From: Muribaculum sp.
Lineage (GTDB): Bacteria; Bacillota; Clostridia; Lachnospirales; Lachnospiraceae
Assembly (NCBI GenBank): GCA_023663735.1
Contig: JAMPGV010000002.1
Coordinates: forward strand, 62,001-126,000
Direction: 5' to 3'
Length of the DNA: 64,000 bases
Below are positions 8,201-18,294 of this stretch, in pieces. A model generated the notes under the pieces. It ran no database searches. It was given only the letters and a program-made list of their open reading frames with translations, and was not told where the DNA came from. The stretch's first letter is position 1; every line of letters begins with the position of its first letter. The translations under genes were made by a program, and so were the position numbers.

Positions 8201-8695
8201 TTATGCATTTTCCTCCAAAGTGATGGCATTCAAATCCAGCAGAGAGATCAACTCTTCGCCGTTCTTGCCAATTCCGTTGATAAAGCTGGAACGGCCGTCC
8301 TTGGGTTCATGGGACATTCTCTCGATGTCGGCGTCGCTCAACGTGACAACCTCCTTCACCTCGTCTACCACAATGCCGAGACATCCCGAGGATTCGCTCT
8401 TCAAAATGATAATTCTGGTCGCGCGGGTGTACTCATCCGCGGACAGCCCCATTTTCAGGCGGATACTCACGACGGGGATCACCTCGCCGCGCAGGTTGAT
8501 CACGCCTTTGAGATAGGCGGGTACCTTAGGCACTCTGGTGATGCTCTGCATTCTCACGATATTATCGATATAGCGGATGTCGATGCCGTACTGCTCCTCC
8601 CCGAGCCGTATGACGATATACTGGAAATGTTCCGCCGCGCGCGCGTCTTCTCTGTTCGTTTTTGCCACTTCGTTCTTGACGATCAACTGATCCAT
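8201..8695 (-). CDS. cheW: chemotaxis coupling protein CheW
   Basis: 164 aa, one CheW domain (QYIVIRLGEEQYGIDI, VPAYLKGVINLRGEVIPVV). It bridges chemoreceptors and CheA in the polar arrays. A short N-terminal extension of about 22 polar residues precedes the domain. AGGAGG lies 9 bases before the ATG. It is immediately downstream of cheA, in the B. subtilis order cheA-cheW-cheC-cheD. Confidence 0.97.
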   Translation of the reverse strand: MDQLIVKNEVAKTNREDARAAEHFQYIVIRLGEEQYGIDIRYIDNIVRMQSITRVPKVPAYLKGVINLRGEVIPVVSIRLKMGLSADEYTRATRIIILKSESSGCLGIVVDEVKEVVTLSDADIERMSHEPKDGRSSFINGIGKNGEELISLLDLNAITLEENA

Positions 8696-8713
8696 ATGTA
8701 TCGGCCTCCTTCT

Positions 8714-10798
8714 CTACAGTAATGCATTGGCATCGAGAATCAGTGCCACTTCGCCGTCACCCAAAATCGTGGCTCCATTGATGAACTTGCACTGTCTGAT
8801 GTATGAACCCAAGGATTTGATTACAATCTCCTGCTGGCCGAGCAATTCATCCACCACCAGTCCCGCCATTCTGTCGCCCTTTTTCACAATAACCACAATT
8901 AGGCTCTCCTCCGCCGATCTGTCGCTCTCGATGTCGAGGAGCTTATTCATGCGGATCAACGGGATGACCACGCCGCGCAGATTGATCACTTCCTTATTCT
9001 CCACCAGTTTGATATCCGTGGGAAGGATGTCTTCAATGGCTTGGATGGAGCCGAGAGAAATCGCATATTTCTCGCCGCCCACAACCACCATCAGCGCCTG
9101 AATGATCGCCAGTGTCAGCGGCAGCCGGATGGTCCATGTGCTGCCCTCTCCCAGCTTGGATTTGACTTCCACTTCGCCGGAGAGCGACTCGATCTTGGAT
9201 TTCACCACATCCAGTCCAACGCCTCTGCCGGACACGTCCGTCACCTGCTTGGCCGTGGAGAAACTCGGCAGGAACAGAAGGTCGATGACTTCTTTCTCGC
9301 TCATGTTGGCAGCCTGCTCCGGGGTGATGGTGCCGCGGTCAATGGCCTTGTTCCGAACTGCCTCCACATCGATACCGTTACCGTCGTCCCGCACCTCGAT
9401 CACGACGTTGTTGCCGTCCTGATAAGCGTCGAGGAAAATGGATCCCACAGGCGGCTTGCCTCTCTGGGCGCGCAGCTCCGCGTTCTCCAGACCGTGGTCG
9501 GCGGAATTCCTGAGCAGATGCATCAGCGGGTCGCCGATCTCGTCAACCACCGTGCGATCCAGCTCCGTCTCCTCACCCGTCATATACAGTTCCATCTTCT
9601 TGTTCAAAGTCTTAGACAAATCTCGGATCATGCGGGGGAACTTATTCACAACGTTCTCGATCGGCACCATCCGCACCTTCATCACGGACTCGTGCAGATT
9701 GGTGGTGACGCTCTCCAGATACTCAATCTGCTCGTTAAATCCGGAATTGCTGTTCTGCTCCTGTCCGGACGCGGACACAAGAGAGTTCTTGGCGATGATC
9801 AGCTCGCTCACCAGATTCATCAGTCCGTCCAGTTTCTCGATATCCACACGCACCGTGCGGTTGACTACAGGCTTTCCGCCCGCAGGTTTCTTGTCACCGC
9901 CCTTTGCCGCTGCCGGCTGCGCTTTCTTCTCCTCCGCTGCCGCGGGTACAGCCTTGACCGGAGCGTTCTCTTTGGCCGCAGTCTCCTCCTTCTCCTCGAT
10001 GGGCCGGTAATTCTTGGTCTCCTCCAGCACCAGAGGAGCGCCCACCGCCTTCTCGATCTCGGACACGCCGCCGCAGGCCTTGAGCAGATCGTCCAGCTCT
10101 GCCTCGGACACCACAATCAGGGTGAAATCTCTGTCAAATTTCTCGTCCTCCACATCCTGTGCGCTGGGACTCGAAACGATGATCTCCCCCTGTTCCTCGA
10201 CAGCCTTAAACACCAGAAAGGCTCTGGCCGCTTTCAATATACAGCTCTCCTGCACGCTCACCGTGATGCCATAGGCCTTTTTGCCCATCTTCTGAGCCTC
10301 TATCAGCACATGGATCTGGGAATCGTCCAGCACAATATCGTTCCACTTCTTATCCCCCTCCGCGTTTTCCTCCGCAGCGGCCGGGGCAGCCTTGGGTTTC
10401 TCTTTCACAGCGCCGCCATCCTTTAAGATATCGCCCAGCATCTTAATCAGCGGCTCGTTGTCATTGGTTCCCTCGTCTGCGGTCTCCTGAATATTGTTCG
10501 TATACTCCTCCAGTGCGTCCAGACATTGAAAGAGTACGTCAATCATCTCGGGCTGGACTTTGATATTACCGTTTCTCACCTCGGAGAACACGTTCTCCAT
10601 ATCGTGGGTGAGGGTCTGCATCCTCTTGTATCCCATGGTTCCGGCCATGCCTTTCATGGAATGAGCAGCACGGAATATCTCATTGATCGTGTCCATGTTC
10701 TCCGAGTCTGCCTCCAGCTCCAAAATCTGCGTATTCAGATTTTGCAGATGCTCCTTAGCCTCGTCCAGGAAAATCTCAAGATATTGGCTTACGTCCAT
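8714..10798 (-). CDS. cheA: chemotaxis sensor histidine kinase CheA
   Basis: 694 aa from the ATG at 10798, preceded by GGAGGG; an ATG four codons upstream overlaps that site and is less likely. Domains in order: HPt with phospho-accepting His46 (AAHSMKG); a CheY-binding P2-type region; an Ala/Glu/Lys-rich linker; dimerisation helices (MNLVSELIIAKNSL); HATPase with DPLMHLLRNSADHG and DDGNGID; and a C-terminal CheW-like domain (INLRGVVIPLIRMN). It phosphorylates CheY and CheB. Confidence 0.97.
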   Translation of the reverse strand: MDVSQYLEIFLDEAKEHLQNLNTQILELEADSENMDTINEIFRAAHSMKGMAGTMGYKRMQTLTHDMENVFSEVRNGNIKVQPEMIDVLFQCLDALEEYTNNIQETADEGTNDNEPLIKMLGDILKDGGAVKEKPKAAPAAAEENAEGDKKWNDIVLDDSQIHVLIEAQKMGKKAYGITVSVQESCILKAARAFLVFKAVEEQGEIIVSSPSAQDVEDEKFDRDFTLIVVSEAELDDLLKACGGVSEIEKAVGAPLVLEETKNYRPIEEKEETAAKENAPVKAVPAAAEEKKAQPAAAKGGDKKPAGGKPVVNRTVRVDIEKLDGLMNLVSELIIAKNSLVSASGQEQNSNSGFNEQIEYLESVTTNLHESVMKVRMVPIENVVNKFPRMIRDLSKTLNKKMELYMTGEETELDRTVVDEIGDPLMHLLRNSADHGLENAELRAQRGKPPVGSIFLDAYQDGNNVVIEVRDDGNGIDVEAVRNKAIDRGTITPEQAANMSEKEVIDLLFLPSFSTAKQVTDVSGRGVGLDVVKSKIESLSGEVEVKSKLGEGSTWTIRLPLTLAIIQALMVVVGGEKYAISLGSIQAIEDILPTDIKLVENKEVINLRGVVIPLIRMNKLLDIESDRSAEESLIVVIVKKGDRMAGLVVDELLGQQEIVIKSLGSYIRQCKFINGATILGDGEVALILDANALL

Positions 10799-10874
10799 AT
10801 TTCCCTCCATTCTGCCGCAAACGGCTCCTTTGTCTCAAAACCTCTTATTTTTACATTTTACCTCTATGCTGTCG

Positions 10875-11975
10875 CTATGCGTTCCGCACCCCGATATTCC
10901 GGACGATCTCCTGAGCGATCCGATCCAGTCCGGCCTCTATGTCGGAAAGTCCCGCGGCCTTCACATGCATGGGCATTCCATACACCGTGCTGGTCTCTTT
11001 GTCCTGAGCGATCACATATGTATTTTTCGCCGCCTTGAGGGCGCGGATGCCCTCCGTCCCGTCGGCTCCCATTCCTGTCATCACCGCACAGATAATCCGG
11101 TCAAATCCGCTGTCGATAAGAGATTCAAACATGTAATTGGCGCTGGGCTTCACGCCCTCTCTGGGCGGTTCGTCCGTGTAGCGGATCACATACCGATCGC
11201 CGGCCGTCCGCTTTGCCGTCATATGCATTCCGCCCATGGCGAGGTAGACGACGCCCTTGCGGATCTCCTCTCCCTCCTCGGCCTCCTTCACGGTGATTTC
11301 GCTCAACTGATCGAGCCGCTCCGCGAGGGATTTGGTGAAACCTTTGGGCATGTGCTGTACCAGAAGCACCGGGGCGTCCAGATCTTTCGGAAGCCTCGGG
11401 ATCACGGACTGCAGCGCTCTGGGACCTCCCGTGGAGCTGGCAAGCGCCACGATCCGTGAACCCGCCGCTGCAAGCGTGCGCGGCCTTATCACAGCCTGCG
11501 CAGATGACCCCTTCTCCCCCGAAAAGTTCTCTGCGGAAGCACCAAAATCCGGGTAGGATCCGTTTGACACAATCTCTAAGGTCTGCAAAAACTTTTCATG
11601 GAACTGCGCCGTGTCCCAGTCCGCTCTGGTTCCGGGCTTCTGCAGGAAATCCAGCGCCCCCAGCATCAGCGCGTCCATGGTGATCTTGGCACCCTCATAG
11701 GTATGGCTGCTCACCACCATCACTCTTGCGCGTATTCGAGCCTTGCGCAGTTCCTTGAGCAGCTGGATACCGTCCATCTTCGGCATACTGATATCCATGA
11801 CAACCGCGTCATAGGAATTTTTGCCGAGAAGTTCCAAAGCCTCTACGCCGTTCATAGCCATGTCGGCCACTTCAAATCTCTTATCACTCCCTATTATATC
11901 ACAGATGATTCTTCTCATAAGTGCAGAGTCATCCACAACGAGAATTTTTTTTGGCAATTTGCTTTGATTCATCAT
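10875..11975 (-). CDS. cheB: protein-glutamate methylesterase CheB
   Basis: 366 aa. I place the start at the ATG at 11975, behind GAGG, because the frame's upstream extension is basic and matches no family. The N-terminal receiver domain has phospho-acceptor Asp61 (VVMDISMPKMDG), and the C-terminal methylesterase shows the catalytic Ser in ASSTGGP, His in VQHMPKGF and Asp in MTGMGADG. It removes methyl groups from receptors. CheR, the opposing methyltransferase, is not in this window. Confidence 0.97.
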   Translation of the reverse strand: MMNQSKLPKKILVVDDSALMRRIICDIIGSDKRFEVADMAMNGVEALELLGKNSYDAVVMDISMPKMDGIQLLKELRKARIRARVMVVSSHTYEGAKITMDALMLGALDFLQKPGTRADWDTAQFHEKFLQTLEIVSNGSYPDFGASAENFSGEKGSSAQAVIRPRTLAAAGSRIVALASSTGGPRALQSVIPRLPKDLDAPVLLVQHMPKGFTKSLAERLDQLSEITVKEAEEGEEIRKGVVYLAMGGMHMTAKRTAGDRYVIRYTDEPPREGVKPSANYMFESLIDSGFDRIICAVMTGMGADGTEGIRALKAAKNTYVIAQDKETSTVYGMPMHVKAAGLSDIEAGLDRIAQEIVRNIGVRNA

Positions 11976-12056
11976 GACACGCCTCTTTTTCTGCCGCTGC
12001 CTACGGCTTTCTATATCCACAATTTCTTCATGATCTCCATGATCTTCAATGCCGGG

Positions 12057-12785
12057 TTAATCCAGCATCTTTTCCCGCTTGCGGTTCTTGCGTTCTTCCT
12101 CAAATATGAATTTGATAATCTGCTCTCTGGTCTCCACATCCATATTGTAGTATTGTACCCTGTGTTCAAAGGTACCCGGGCGCTGTTCCAGCTCGTTCAC
12201 TGCCAGCACTTTGCCGATGACCTCATAGAGTTTGTTCTCCCCCTCCGTCACCAGATGATAGTTGCAGTAGATCAGGCTGCCGGGTTCATATCGCTGGGAA
12301 GACATAAAGCGCAGTCCGCCGCCGCTGATGTCCACCACCACGCTGCGGCGCAGCGGCAGTCCCGGCTGCAGCACATAGGGCGTCTGCCTCTCCAGCGCCT
12401 GCATCTCTTCCTCCTCCAGATTCCGGGAACACATCTCCAGCGCACAGCTGAAGCGATAATACTCCCGCCTCTGGTATTTCCGCAAGTTGCTCGTCAGCTC
12501 CAGCCGGAGCAGGTAGATGTTGTTGCTCTTGTACCGATCCACGATCCGCGCAAAACACTGATACAATCCGGTCTCCCCGTAAAAGACCAGATCATACTCG
12601 CTGTCCACCGGCAGAAGAATCAGCTTGGTCTGCTCCATGGGCATGGTGATCTCCAGCGTATCCTCCGACAAAATTTCATGTACCCTGCTGTAATACACCT
12701 TGGCTCTTTCTTCCTCCGAGAATCTGCCGCGCTCCAGCGACTGCAGCTCGATTTTGTCTCCCAATGCGATAATTTTTGATAACAT
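12057..12785 (-). CDS. PilZ domain protein, flagellar brake YcgR/YpfB-like
   Basis: 242 aa. The N-terminal YcgR-like beta domain is followed by a PilZ domain with the cyclic di-GMP binding elements RREYYRF near residue 107 and DISGGGLRF near residue 152. Such proteins slow or arrest flagellar rotation when cyclic di-GMP is high by binding the stator or C-ring. It is inserted between flhG and cheB; B. subtilis keeps its homologue outside the fla/che operon. Start ATG behind AAAGGAAG. Confidence 0.88.
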   Translation of the reverse strand: MLSKIIALGDKIELQSLERGRFSEEERAKVYYSRVHEILSEDTLEITMPMEQTKLILLPVDSEYDLVFYGETGLYQCFARIVDRYKSNNIYLLRLELTSNLRKYQRREYYRFSCALEMCSRNLEEEEMQALERQTPYVLQPGLPLRRSVVVDISGGGLRFMSSQRYEPGSLIYCNYHLVTEGENKLYEVIGKVLAVNELEQRPGTFEHRVQYYNMDVETREQIIKFIFEEERKNRKREKMLD

Positions 12786-12837
12786 ATGGCTTCCTTTCCG
12801 AACCTGTATTCCTACTATGTATGTTCTTGATACTGTT

Positions 12838-13707
12838 TTATGTTCTCGATATCATATGCGAGAAAAACGCCGCCATGCCCCGTTTGGGCTGCCGCTCTTC
12901 CTCCTCTTTTCCCAGCAGGCGTTTCGCGATGCGCTCATAGGCCAGCGAAGACTTTGCTCCCGGGTTCTGCAGGGACACCGGCGTCTGCTGCATCACCGCC
13001 TGCGCCAGATGCATGTCCTGCGGAATAGCGCCCAGATAGGTCATGGGTACCTTTAAGTATCTCGTGACCACCGTGTTGAGCTTATTGAAGAGAATCTGTC
13101 CCTCATCCCCTTTCGTGATGCGGTTGGCCAGCATCTTCACCTTGGTGTCCGACTCGTCGAAGCGCGGATGCCGGTACAGCGCCTTCAACAGGGAATAGGA
13201 GTCCGTGATGGACGTCGGCTCCGGGGTAGTCACCAGCAGGATTTCCCCGCTGGCCACCAGAAATTCCAGCACCGCGTCCGAGATGCCCGCTCCGGTATCC
13301 ACCACGATGATGTCCGCGATGGCGTCCAGCTCCGTGAGATTCTGTATAATATAATTCAGATAGTCGCGGCTTAAATTGGACATGCCCGCGATCCCCGACC
13401 CGCCGGAGATAAATCCCACTTCCATAGGCCCCCATGTGATGATCTCCCGGATGTTTTTCCCTTGATAGATCAAATCAAACAGATTGTGTCTGGGTACCGC
13501 GCCAAACATGATCTCTATATTGGCAAGCCCGAAATCCGCATCCAGAATGATGACCCGTTTCCCCATCCTGCGGAACTGGATGGCGAGATTGATCGCGGTG
13601 TTGGATTTGCCCGCGCCGCCCTTTCCGCTGGTAACCGTGATCACTCTGGCCAGAGGGCGGGACTGCGTATTCGCTTTTATAATTCGTAATTGTTCTGCCT
13701 GATCCAT
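12838..13707 (-). CDS. flhG: MinD-like ATPase FlhG (YlxH)
   Basis: 289 aa MinD/ParA-family ATPase with the deviant Walker A motif GKGGAGKSNTAIN near residues 29-41, a Walker B-type VIILDADFGLANIE, and a C-terminal amphipathic basic stretch that may contact the membrane. FlhG works with FlhF to control flagellar number and placement and helps deliver FliM/FliY to the nascent C-ring. It lies directly downstream of flhF; AAGGAGG precedes the ATG. Confidence 0.95.
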   Translation of the reverse strand: MDQAEQLRIIKANTQSRPLARVITVTSGKGGAGKSNTAINLAIQFRRMGKRVIILDADFGLANIEIMFGAVPRHNLFDLIYQGKNIREIITWGPMEVGFISGGSGIAGMSNLSRDYLNYIIQNLTELDAIADIIVVDTGAGISDAVLEFLVASGEILLVTTPEPTSITDSYSLLKALYRHPRFDESDTKVKMLANRITKGDEGQILFNKLNTVVTRYLKVPMTYLGAIPQDMHLAQAVMQQTPVSLQNPGAKSSLAYERIAKRLLGKEEEERQPKRGMAAFFSHMISRT

Positions 13708-13737
13708 AGCGGCCTCCTTAACAGGTTCTCATGAGCC

Positions 13738-15000
13738 TCAAGCCTTGCCCCCCAAAAGCTGCTTTACCGTCTTCTGCGGGTTGAACTTCTCGATGTCATT
13801 GGGTACATTCTGCCCGCAGGTAATATATGCGATCGGCGTGTCCGCATATAATTTCAGATTCAAAAGATTGCCCAGCGAAGCCGTCTCGTCCAATTTGGTG
13901 AAAATCAGCTGATAGTCCGCAATCTCTTTATAATTGTCTGCTATCTTTAACAGATCCCGATACTTTGTGGTGGCGCTGAGGACGAGAAAAATCTGGATCT
14001 GCGCCTGATCCCCCAAAGGATCCAGATATGCCTTCATCTTCTCAAGCTGTTCCGTATTCTGATGGGAATGCCCCGCGGTGTCCACAAAAATATAGTCGAA
14101 ATCGTGAAAATCACGCACCGCATCCCGCACTTCCTCCTCGCTGTAGATCACCCGAAACGGCACTTCCAGAATCTGCGCATAGGTACGAAGCTGTTCCGCC
14201 GCCGCAATGCGGTAAGTGTCCGCGGTGAGCAGCGCCGCCTTTTTCTTCTCCTCCACCACGAAATTGCTGGCAAGCTTGGCGATGGTAGTCGTCTTGCCCA
14301 CGCCCGTCGGCCCGATGAAGAAGACCACTCTGGGGCCTTTCTCCGCGGGTACGATCCCGTCGGACTTGCCAAATTTAAGAATGATTTTCTGATATATATT
14401 AGCCAAAATATAGTCGAACGGCATATTGGGCTTGCGATTCTTGTCCACATCCTCCAAAATCTGGTTGGCGTATTTCTCCGCCACCTCGTTCTCGATCATG
14501 GTGTTATACAGAAGGCGGAGAAATTTCTCCTGCTCGCTGTCCTCCTCGGCATTCTTGTCGGCACCGGCCGCTTTCTCGGCTCCCGGCTCCTGCTCGCCGT
14601 CACGCTCCTCCGCCGCGCGCTCTTCCCGTTCCCGCTCCTCCTCGCTCTGCTTGAGTCTGGTCTCCAGAAGGGTCTGGAGGCTGTCCAGCTTTTTCTCGAT
14701 GCTGGTCTGATTGGAGAGCAGCCCGCTCTCCCCGGACGCCTTCTGCACCCCGGCCGCGTTGGGATCCGCAGCCGCCGCCTGTGCGCCCGCACGATCCGGC
14801 TCCCGCCTCACTGGTTTGAGGTTCTCCCGCTCCTCCTCCAGCGCAACGGTCACCTCCGTCTGTTTGGCCTTGAACGCGGCAAACATCCCCTTAGGCTTGA
14901 CCTGCCGCACGTTCATGATAACGACTCCGTCGCCCAATTCCTTCTTCGCAGCTTCCACAGCTTCCTCTTCTGTTTTACCCAAGAATTTCTTGATTACCAT
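13738..15000 (-). CDS. flhF: flagellar biosynthesis SRP-type GTPase FlhF
   Basis: 420 aa. The N-terminal region (MVIKKFLGKTEEEAVEAA) leads through an acidic Glu/Ala-rich linker (about 70-160) to the NG GTPase domain with P-loop GPTGVGKTTTIAKLA near residue 230, then FVDTAGHSH and FTKLDET. FlhF marks the site of flagellar assembly. The start ATG shares its first base with the last base of the flhA stop codon (TAATG), so translation is coupled. Confidence 0.96.
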   Translation of the reverse strand: MVIKKFLGKTEEEAVEAAKKELGDGVVIMNVRQVKPKGMFAAFKAKQTEVTVALEEERENLKPVRREPDRAGAQAAAADPNAAGVQKASGESGLLSNQTSIEKKLDSLQTLLETRLKQSEEEREREERAAEERDGEQEPGAEKAAGADKNAEEDSEQEKFLRLLYNTMIENEVAEKYANQILEDVDKNRKPNMPFDYILANIYQKIILKFGKSDGIVPAEKGPRVVFFIGPTGVGKTTTIAKLASNFVVEEKKKAALLTADTYRIAAAEQLRTYAQILEVPFRVIYSEEEVRDAVRDFHDFDYIFVDTAGHSHQNTEQLEKMKAYLDPLGDQAQIQIFLVLSATTKYRDLLKIADNYKEIADYQLIFTKLDETASLGNLLNLKLYADTPIAYITCGQNVPNDIEKFNPQKTVKQLLGGKA

Positions 15001-17045
15001 TACGCCGTCACCATCCCAACTGATTGTAATTCAACATTCGATTCCACTTCATTGTAGGATACCACCACCAGATCCCTATAATACTCCTCCGTAAGACGCT
15101 TGAAATAAATGCGCACAATGGGGGAAGTGATGATGATGGGCGCCTTGCCCAGATTCTCCAGCTTCTTGACCTCCGCTCCCACAGAGTCGATAATGCTCCG
15201 CGCTCTGGCCGGGTCGAGATTTAAGAACGCCCCCGTCTCCGTCTGTTTCACGCTGCCCATAATCTCCTGCTCGACCTTCGGATCCAGCGTCACCACGCTG
15301 GTGGACTCGTTGGGCAGGAAGAATTTGGTGGAGATCGCCCTCTTTAAACTCTGGCGGACATACTCCGTCAGAATATCCGTATCTCTCGTCGTGGGCGCAT
15401 AATCCGCAAGCGTCTCCATGATGGTGAGCAGATCCCGGATGGAAATGCCCTCCCGCAAAAGATTCTGCAGCACTTTCTGCACCTCGCCCAGCCCCAGCAG
15501 CTTGGGAACCAGCTCCTCCACCAGAGACGGATTGGTCTCTTTGAGATTGTTGACCAGATTCTGCACATCCTGACGGGTCAGAAGCTCGGCGATGTACTGG
15601 CGGATAATCTCCGTCAAATGCGTGGCGATGATGGAGGGCGGATCCACGACCGTGTAGCCCAGACTCTCCGCCCGCTCTCTCTGTCCCTCCGTAATCCATG
15701 TGGCGGGCAGATGGAAAGAAGGCTCGAACGTGGGGATACCCGTGATCTCCTCCTCCACATATCCCGGATTCATAGCCATATAATGGTCAAAGAGAATTTC
15801 TCCCTCGCTGACCTGTATGCCTTTGATCTTGATAATATACTGGTTGGGATTCAACTGGATATTGTCCCGCAGACGGATGATCGGCACCACGGTACCAAGC
15901 TCCAGCGCAATCTGCCGCCGGATCATCACCACGCGGTCCAGCAGGTCGCCGCCCTGATTGACGTCGGCCAGCGGAATGATGCCGTAGCCGAACTCCAATT
16001 CGATGGGATCCACCTGCAGAAGGCTGGTCACATTCTCCGGCTGCCTGATCTCCTCCGCCGCAAGCTCCTCGCTGTCCACTTCCTGCTCGATCTGAGCCAT
16101 CTCCAGAGATCCCGCGATCATCCTGCCGCCCACCACAAAGAGCATCCCCATCCCCACGAAGAGAATGGTGTTCAAGTCCGTGGCGACTCCCAGAAACGCC
16201 AGCGTCGCCCCCACCAGATACATCACCTTGGGGACGCCGAAGAGCTGCTTTAACAGCGTGGGGCCGAAATCCGACTCCTTTCCGCCCTTCGTCACCAGAA
16301 TACCGGTGGAAAGGGAGATGAGCAGGGAGGGAATCTGGCTCACCAGACCGTCGCCGATGGTCAGGATGCCGTAAGTATCTAGCGCCGACCCGATCTCCAC
16401 GCCCTGCCGGAGTACACCCATCGCAATGCCGCCCACCAGATTGATGACCGTCAAGAGCAGTCCCGCTACGGCGTCTCCTTTTACATATTTCACGGCACCG
16501 TCCATGGAACCGAAGAAACTGGATTCCTGTTGAATCTTATCGCGCCTGATCTTGGCTTCTCTGTCGTCGATGGCGCCGGTGTTCAAGTCCGCGTCGATGG
16601 CCATCTGCTTACCGGGCATGGCGTCCAGCGTAAAACGCGCCGTCACCTCTGCCACACGCTCGGAACCTTTGTTGATCACAAGGAACTGGATCAAAATCAA
16701 AATGATAAACACGATGGCGCCCACGATCAAGTCGCCGCCGCCTACGAACTGTCCAAATGTCTTGACCACATTGCCGGAGTCTCCGGTGGTGAGGATCAAC
16801 CTCGTGGAAGACACGTTCATGGCGATCCTGAAGATGGTGGTGAAGAGCAGAATCGTAGGGAAATAGGACAGATCCAGCACTTCCTTGGTAAACATGCACA
16901 CAAACAAAATCGTAAAACCGATGGCGATGTTAAACGCCATGAAAATATCCAGTATCCACGCGGGAAGCGGTACAATCAGCATAATAAACGCCACCAGCAT
17001 ATAAATCGCCACCATGGCGTCCGTCTTCTGCAGCCTGCTATTCAT
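15000..17045 (-). CDS. flhA: flagellar export gate protein FlhA
   Basis: 681 aa inner-membrane protein of the flagellar type III export gate. Eight hydrophobic segments lie in the first 320 residues or so, with the FHIPEP-family cytoplasmic loop (TARFTLDAMPGKQMAIDADL, residues about 145-165), followed by a large cytoplasmic domain that forms the nonameric ring docking substrates and chaperones. GAGGAGG precedes the ATG. It overlaps flhF by one base. Confidence 0.98.
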   Translation of the reverse strand: MNSRLQKTDAMVAIYMLVAFIMLIVPLPAWILDIFMAFNIAIGFTILFVCMFTKEVLDLSYFPTILLFTTIFRIAMNVSSTRLILTTGDSGNVVKTFGQFVGGGDLIVGAIVFIILILIQFLVINKGSERVAEVTARFTLDAMPGKQMAIDADLNTGAIDDREAKIRRDKIQQESSFFGSMDGAVKYVKGDAVAGLLLTVINLVGGIAMGVLRQGVEIGSALDTYGILTIGDGLVSQIPSLLISLSTGILVTKGGKESDFGPTLLKQLFGVPKVMYLVGATLAFLGVATDLNTILFVGMGMLFVVGGRMIAGSLEMAQIEQEVDSEELAAEEIRQPENVTSLLQVDPIELEFGYGIIPLADVNQGGDLLDRVVMIRRQIALELGTVVPIIRLRDNIQLNPNQYIIKIKGIQVSEGEILFDHYMAMNPGYVEEEITGIPTFEPSFHLPATWITEGQRERAESLGYTVVDPPSIIATHLTEIIRQYIAELLTRQDVQNLVNNLKETNPSLVEELVPKLLGLGEVQKVLQNLLREGISIRDLLTIMETLADYAPTTRDTDILTEYVRQSLKRAISTKFFLPNESTSVVTLDPKVEQEIMGSVKQTETGAFLNLDPARARSIIDSVGAEVKKLENLGKAPIIITSPIVRIYFKRLTEEYYRDLVVVSYNEVESNVELQSVGMVTA

Positions 17046-17103
17046 AACCTTTCCTCCTCTCCCGTTTTTTATTGATCTTCGCTACACTTTTTCTGATGCG
17101 TTT

Positions 17104-18216
17104 TTATACTTTCCCTTGCAGATGGTATACAAACGCCAGCACCTCCGCCACCGCCTGATACAGCTCCGGCGGCACCATCTGCCCCACTTCCACATTGGCG
17201 TAGAGCATCCGGGCAAGCGGCTTGTTCTCCACGATCTCCACATGATTCTCCTTGGCGATCTCCTTGATCTTGGCGGCCAGATAATCCTCTCCCTTGGCGA
17301 TGACCAGCGGAGCGTCCGCCACGTCCGGATCATATTTGATGGCCACGGCATAGTGGGTAGGGTTCGTGATCACCACGTCAGCCCTCGGCAGATCCTGCAT
17401 CATGCGGCGCTGGGACGCTTCTCTCATACGCTGCCGGATCTTCCCCTTAATCTGGGGATCTCCCTCGGACTGCTTGTACTCGTCCTTAATCTCCTGCTTG
17501 GTCATGCGCATATCCCGGGCGAATTTGACCTTCTGATACGCAAAATCCGCGCCCGCGATAATCATATAGATCGCCGCGATCCTAATTCCCAGATCCGTCA
17601 CCGTGGCGGCAAGCACCTGCAGCGCCTGCAGCAAGGGCATGTCGTACAGCAGAAACAAGAGCATCCACTTGTCTCTCAGATAATTATAACATATATAAAC
17701 GATTAAGCCAATCTTTGCAATAGCTTTTACAAGTTCTACCAAAGCGTTGGCGGAAAAAATCTTCTTGAAGCCCGACAGCGGATTGAGCTTGCTGAATTTG
17801 GGCTGCATGGGTTTGGCGGTAGGTTTCCACCCGACCTGCGCCACGTCGCTGACAAAGGCGATCAGATAGCCGATCACCAGAATCGGCGCCAGAATAATGA
17901 TAATCTGGATCAGCATTCCCCGAAACACCATGGCCGTGTCATTTTCCGGCATATACCCCCGCCAGAAGACGACGCTGGAACTGATTTTCCCATAGACATT
18001 GGCAAACACTTCCAGAAACTGGTTGCCCATCGTCCCCACCCAGAAGCGCAGCACCAGAAACAAGGCCAGAATACCCAGCCCGTTGGCAATCTCACGGCTT
18101 TTGGCGACCTGCCCTTCCTTGCGGGCGTCGTTCAGCTTTTTCTCGGTGGCCGGCTCCGTCTTCTCGCCGCCCGGCCCTTCTTTGGCGAAAAACTGCAGAT
18201 TATATTCTAAAAGCAT
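17104..18216 (-). CDS. flhB: flagellar export switch protein FlhB
   Basis: 370 aa from the ATG at 18216 (AGAGG, 4-base spacing), giving the usual MLLEYNLQFFA start. Four membrane segments precede a cytoplasmic domain with the self-cleaving NPTH motif (VVITNPTHYAVAIKY, Asn at about 284). Cleavage there switches export from rod/hook to filament substrates, together with FliK. The gene sits between fliR and flhA as in other Firmicutes. Confidence 0.97.
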   Translation of the reverse strand: MLLEYNLQFFAKEGPGGEKTEPATEKKLNDARKEGQVAKSREIANGLGILALFLVLRFWVGTMGNQFLEVFANVYGKISSSVVFWRGYMPENDTAMVFRGMLIQIIIILAPILVIGYLIAFVSDVAQVGWKPTAKPMQPKFSKLNPLSGFKKIFSANALVELVKAIAKIGLIVYICYNYLRDKWMLLFLLYDMPLLQALQVLAATVTDLGIRIAAIYMIIAGADFAYQKVKFARDMRMTKQEIKDEYKQSEGDPQIKGKIRQRMREASQRRMMQDLPRADVVITNPTHYAVAIKYDPDVADAPLVIAKGEDYLAAKIKEIAKENHVEIVENKPLARMLYANVEVGQMVPPELYQAVAEVLAFVYHLQGKV

Positions 18217-18294
18217 ATTTCCTCTCGTTCGGCCGCGCAAACGGCATCTTGCTCAACAAAAAGCCCCTCGCCCCGTTCTCCGGAACATTCCCCT

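Noticed and set aside
9041..10426. 461-codon plus-strand frame opposite cheA
   Set aside because: Composition typical of the complement of a GC-rich gene, with no ribosome site or similarity.
11598..12779. 393-codon plus-strand frame opposite cheB and the PilZ gene
   Set aside because: Antisense shadow crossing two well-supported genes.
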